This document shows, one piece after another, positions 62,883 to 64,000 of a DNA stretch of 64,000 bases. Under the pieces are notes generated by a model that was given only the letters and a program-made list of their open reading frames with translations, ran no database searches and had not been told where the DNA came from. Made by a program: the position numbers and the translations under genes. Source of the DNA: Gemmatimonadota bacterium. GTDB lineage: Bacteria > Gemmatimonadota > Gemmatimonadetes > Longimicrobiales > Gaopeijiaceae. The stretch's first letter is position 1. Every line of letters starts with the position of its first letter. The stretch covers positions 58,326-122,325 of the forward strand of contig JAPPGI010000030.1 of NCBI GenBank assembly GCA_028874985.1. Reading direction: 5' to 3'.

Positions 62883-63851
62883 GTGTCCGGGGCGGCGGCC
62901 GGCGCCGCACTGGCCGGCCATGCCGCCAGCCAGGGATTCGTCGTGCTGGACGGCGGACTGGCCACGGAGCTCGAGCGGGCGGGCCACAAGCTGAACGACC
63001 CGCTCTGGTCGGCGAAGGTACTGCTTTCGGACCCCGGCGCGGTGGAGGCCGTACACACGGCCTACCTGGACGCGGGCGCCGACTGCGTGACCACCGCCAC
63101 GTACCAGGCCACCTTTCAGGGCCTGGCCGCGCGGGGCATCGCCGGCCGCCGCGCCGAGGCCCTGTTGCGCGGCGCGGTCGAGCTGGCGCTCCGGGCGCGG
63201 GAACGGTTCTGCGCGCGCACGGCCGGTCGCCGGAACCGTCTCGTGCCCCTGGTCGCGGCCAGCGTGGGTCCCTACGGGGCGTATCTCGCCGACGGCTCCG
63301 AGTACCGGGGCGACTACTCCATCGGCCGGGAAGCCCTCGCCGACTTCCACCGCAGGCGCTGGCACGTCCTCGCCCGCAGCCGCGCCGACATTCTCGCGTG
63401 CGAGACCCTCCCGTCCCTGGCCGAGGCGCGGGTCCTGGCGCGGTTGGCGCGGGAGACTCCGGAAACTCCAGCCTGGTTCAGCTTCACCTGCCGCGACGCG
63501 GGCCACCTGAGCGACGGGACCCCGATCGGCGAGGTCGCCGCGTGGGCCGACCAGGAGCCGGGCGTGTCGACCGTGGGCGTCAACTGCATCGATGCCTCCC
63601 TCGTGCCCGAGCTGGTGGGAGCGCTCGCTCACGGCACGGCCAAGCCGGTGATTGCGTACCCGAACGCCGGAGGCGTCTACGACCCGCGCACGAGGCGCTG
63701 GGCACGCGCCGAACCGGCCCCCGACTGGGGGGAGGCGTGCCGCGGCTGGATCGCGGCGGGGGCGGTGGGGGTGGGAGGGTGCTGCCGGGTGGGACCGGAG
63801 GCCATTCGACGGATGCGGGCGGCGCTGGTGGCCTCCCGGGCGGGCGGATAG
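62883..63851 (+). CDS. mmuM: Homocysteine S-methyltransferase
   Basis: A 322-residue zinc enzyme of the Hcy-binding/YagD family. It has VVLDGGLATELERAGHKLNDPLWSAKVL, YLDAGADCVTTATYQATF, AASVGPYGAYLADGSEYRGDY, and the zinc cysteines in VGVNC and GGCCRVGP. It transfers a methyl group, probably from S-methylmethionine, to homocysteine giving methionine. Start GTG at 62883 (CCCGTGTCC), directly after the GroES-like gene. Family call is clear; the methyl donor is inferred. Confidence 0.88.
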   Translation: MSGAAAGAALAGHAASQGFVVLDGGLATELERAGHKLNDPLWSAKVLLSDPGAVEAVHTAYLDAGADCVTTATYQATFQGLAARGIAGRRAEALLRGAVELALRARERFCARTAGRRNRLVPLVAASVGPYGAYLADGSEYRGDYSIGREALADFHRRRWHVLARSRADILACETLPSLAEARVLARLARETPETPAWFSFTCRDAGHLSDGTPIGEVAAWADQEPGVSTVGVNCIDASLVPELVGALAHGTAKPVIAYPNAGGVYDPRTRRWARAEPAPDWGEACRGWIAAGAVGVGGCCRVGPEAIRRMRAALVASRAGG

Positions 63852-63852
63852 C

Positions 63853-63923
63853 GGCCGGCGCGGATGCATCGCCGCTCGCGGATGCGACACGCGAATGCGG
63901 CGGGGTCTTCTTCCACGGGCCGC
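63853..63923 (-). repeat. Dispersed repeat, copy 4
   Basis: On the minus strand it has the GGCGGCCCGTGG and ACCCCGC blocks, then GCATTCG, and the core GCGGCGATGCATCCGCGCCGG. Between GCATTCG and the core there is a second GCATCCGCG copy, making an internal partial duplication of about 17 bases. It starts right after the homocysteine methyltransferase stop and ends just before the tRNA. Confidence 0.75.
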
Positions 63924-63945
63924 CAACGCTTAGCTTCATGACCCG

Positions 63946-64000
63946 CGGGACGTGGCGCAGTCCGGTAGCGCACCTGAATGGGGTTCAGGGGGTCGCCGGT
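63946..64000 (+). tRNA. tRNA-Pro(GGG), 5' part
   Basis: CGGGACG acceptor strand, TGGCGCAG with the D-arm (GTCCGGTAGCGC), and an anticodon stem-loop CCTGA ATGGGGT TCAGG with anticodon GGG. These match bacterial tRNA-Pro. The T-arm and 3' end lie beyond the window. Confidence 0.93.

Noticed and set aside
1..64000. CRISPR array or rRNA operon
   Set aside because: No regularly spaced short repeats and no rRNA-like conserved sequence were seen anywhere. Repeats within the giant gene are protein-domain repeats.

Overview
The window is a 64-kb, GC-rich, densely coded chromosomal segment. It carries many putative outer-membrane and lipoprotein genes: three TonB-dependent receptors with carboxypeptidase-like N-termini, six-bladed beta-propeller lipoproteins sharing a DSAGV start motif, a DUF4249-like protein, a very large Calx-beta/fibronectin surface protein and a FabV-type enoyl reductase. 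This mix fits a Gram-negative bacterium of the Gemmatimonadota, or a near relative, better than a proteobacterium. That placement is inferred from gene content; no rRNA gene is present. No prophage, plasmid origin or CRISPR array was seen.

Layout. 1-7.6 kb: a partial ORF, a lipoprotein, polyphosphate kinase ppk1, a nicotinate-salvage pair (pncA-pncB), another lipoprotein, an insertion-sequence-like scar and a sirtuin. 7.6-14 kb: a lipoprotein hydrolase, two tandem paralogues with an ATPase-like fold, and the lysine/diaminopimelate operon asd-dapB-dapA-dapD (minus strand). 14-22 kb: a truncated GmrSD-type restriction gene, class I aldolase, a VOC protein, a propeller lipoprotein and a TonB receptor. 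22-26 kb: sixA, ppk2 and a beta-propeller/FGE-sulfatase fusion. 26-31.7 kb: a membrane protein, winged-helix regulator, short-barrel TonB receptor and TPR operon behind a palindromic operator, then a convergent amidinotransferase whose ORF overlaps the TPR ORF, and a TlpA-like thioredoxin. 31.8-36.8 kb: TonB receptor, DUF4249-like lipoprotein and a two-gene DsbD, joined by three TTGA stop/start overlaps. 36.9-43.9 kb (minus): a cytoplasmic molybdoenzyme operon resembling sulfite dehydrogenase SoeABC, with the Fe-S and membrane subunits fused, a TorD-like chaperone and a SulP transporter. 44-52 kb: the giant repeat protein. 52-58 kb: a PadR regulator, xthA, a TonB-like anchor protein, mutM, fabV, alkA and a fragment of an O6-alkylguanine methyltransferase. 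58-64 kb: FtsX-like permease, DegT-family aminotransferase, lipoprotein, GroES-like protein, homocysteine methyltransferase and the 5' part of tRNA-Pro(GGG).

Functional themes are polyphosphate metabolism (PPK1, PPK2), NAD salvage plus a sirtuin, lysine/peptidoglycan precursor synthesis, DNA base repair (XthA, MutM, AlkA, methyltransferase remnant), sulfur oxidation with sulfate transport, and nutrient uptake through TonB receptors. Four intergenic copies of a short dispersed repeat built around GGCGATGCATCC tie the window together. The most noteworthy items are this repeat, the regulator/short-barrel receptor/TPR operon, the fused Soe-like complex, the propeller-FGE fusion, and several gene remnants.
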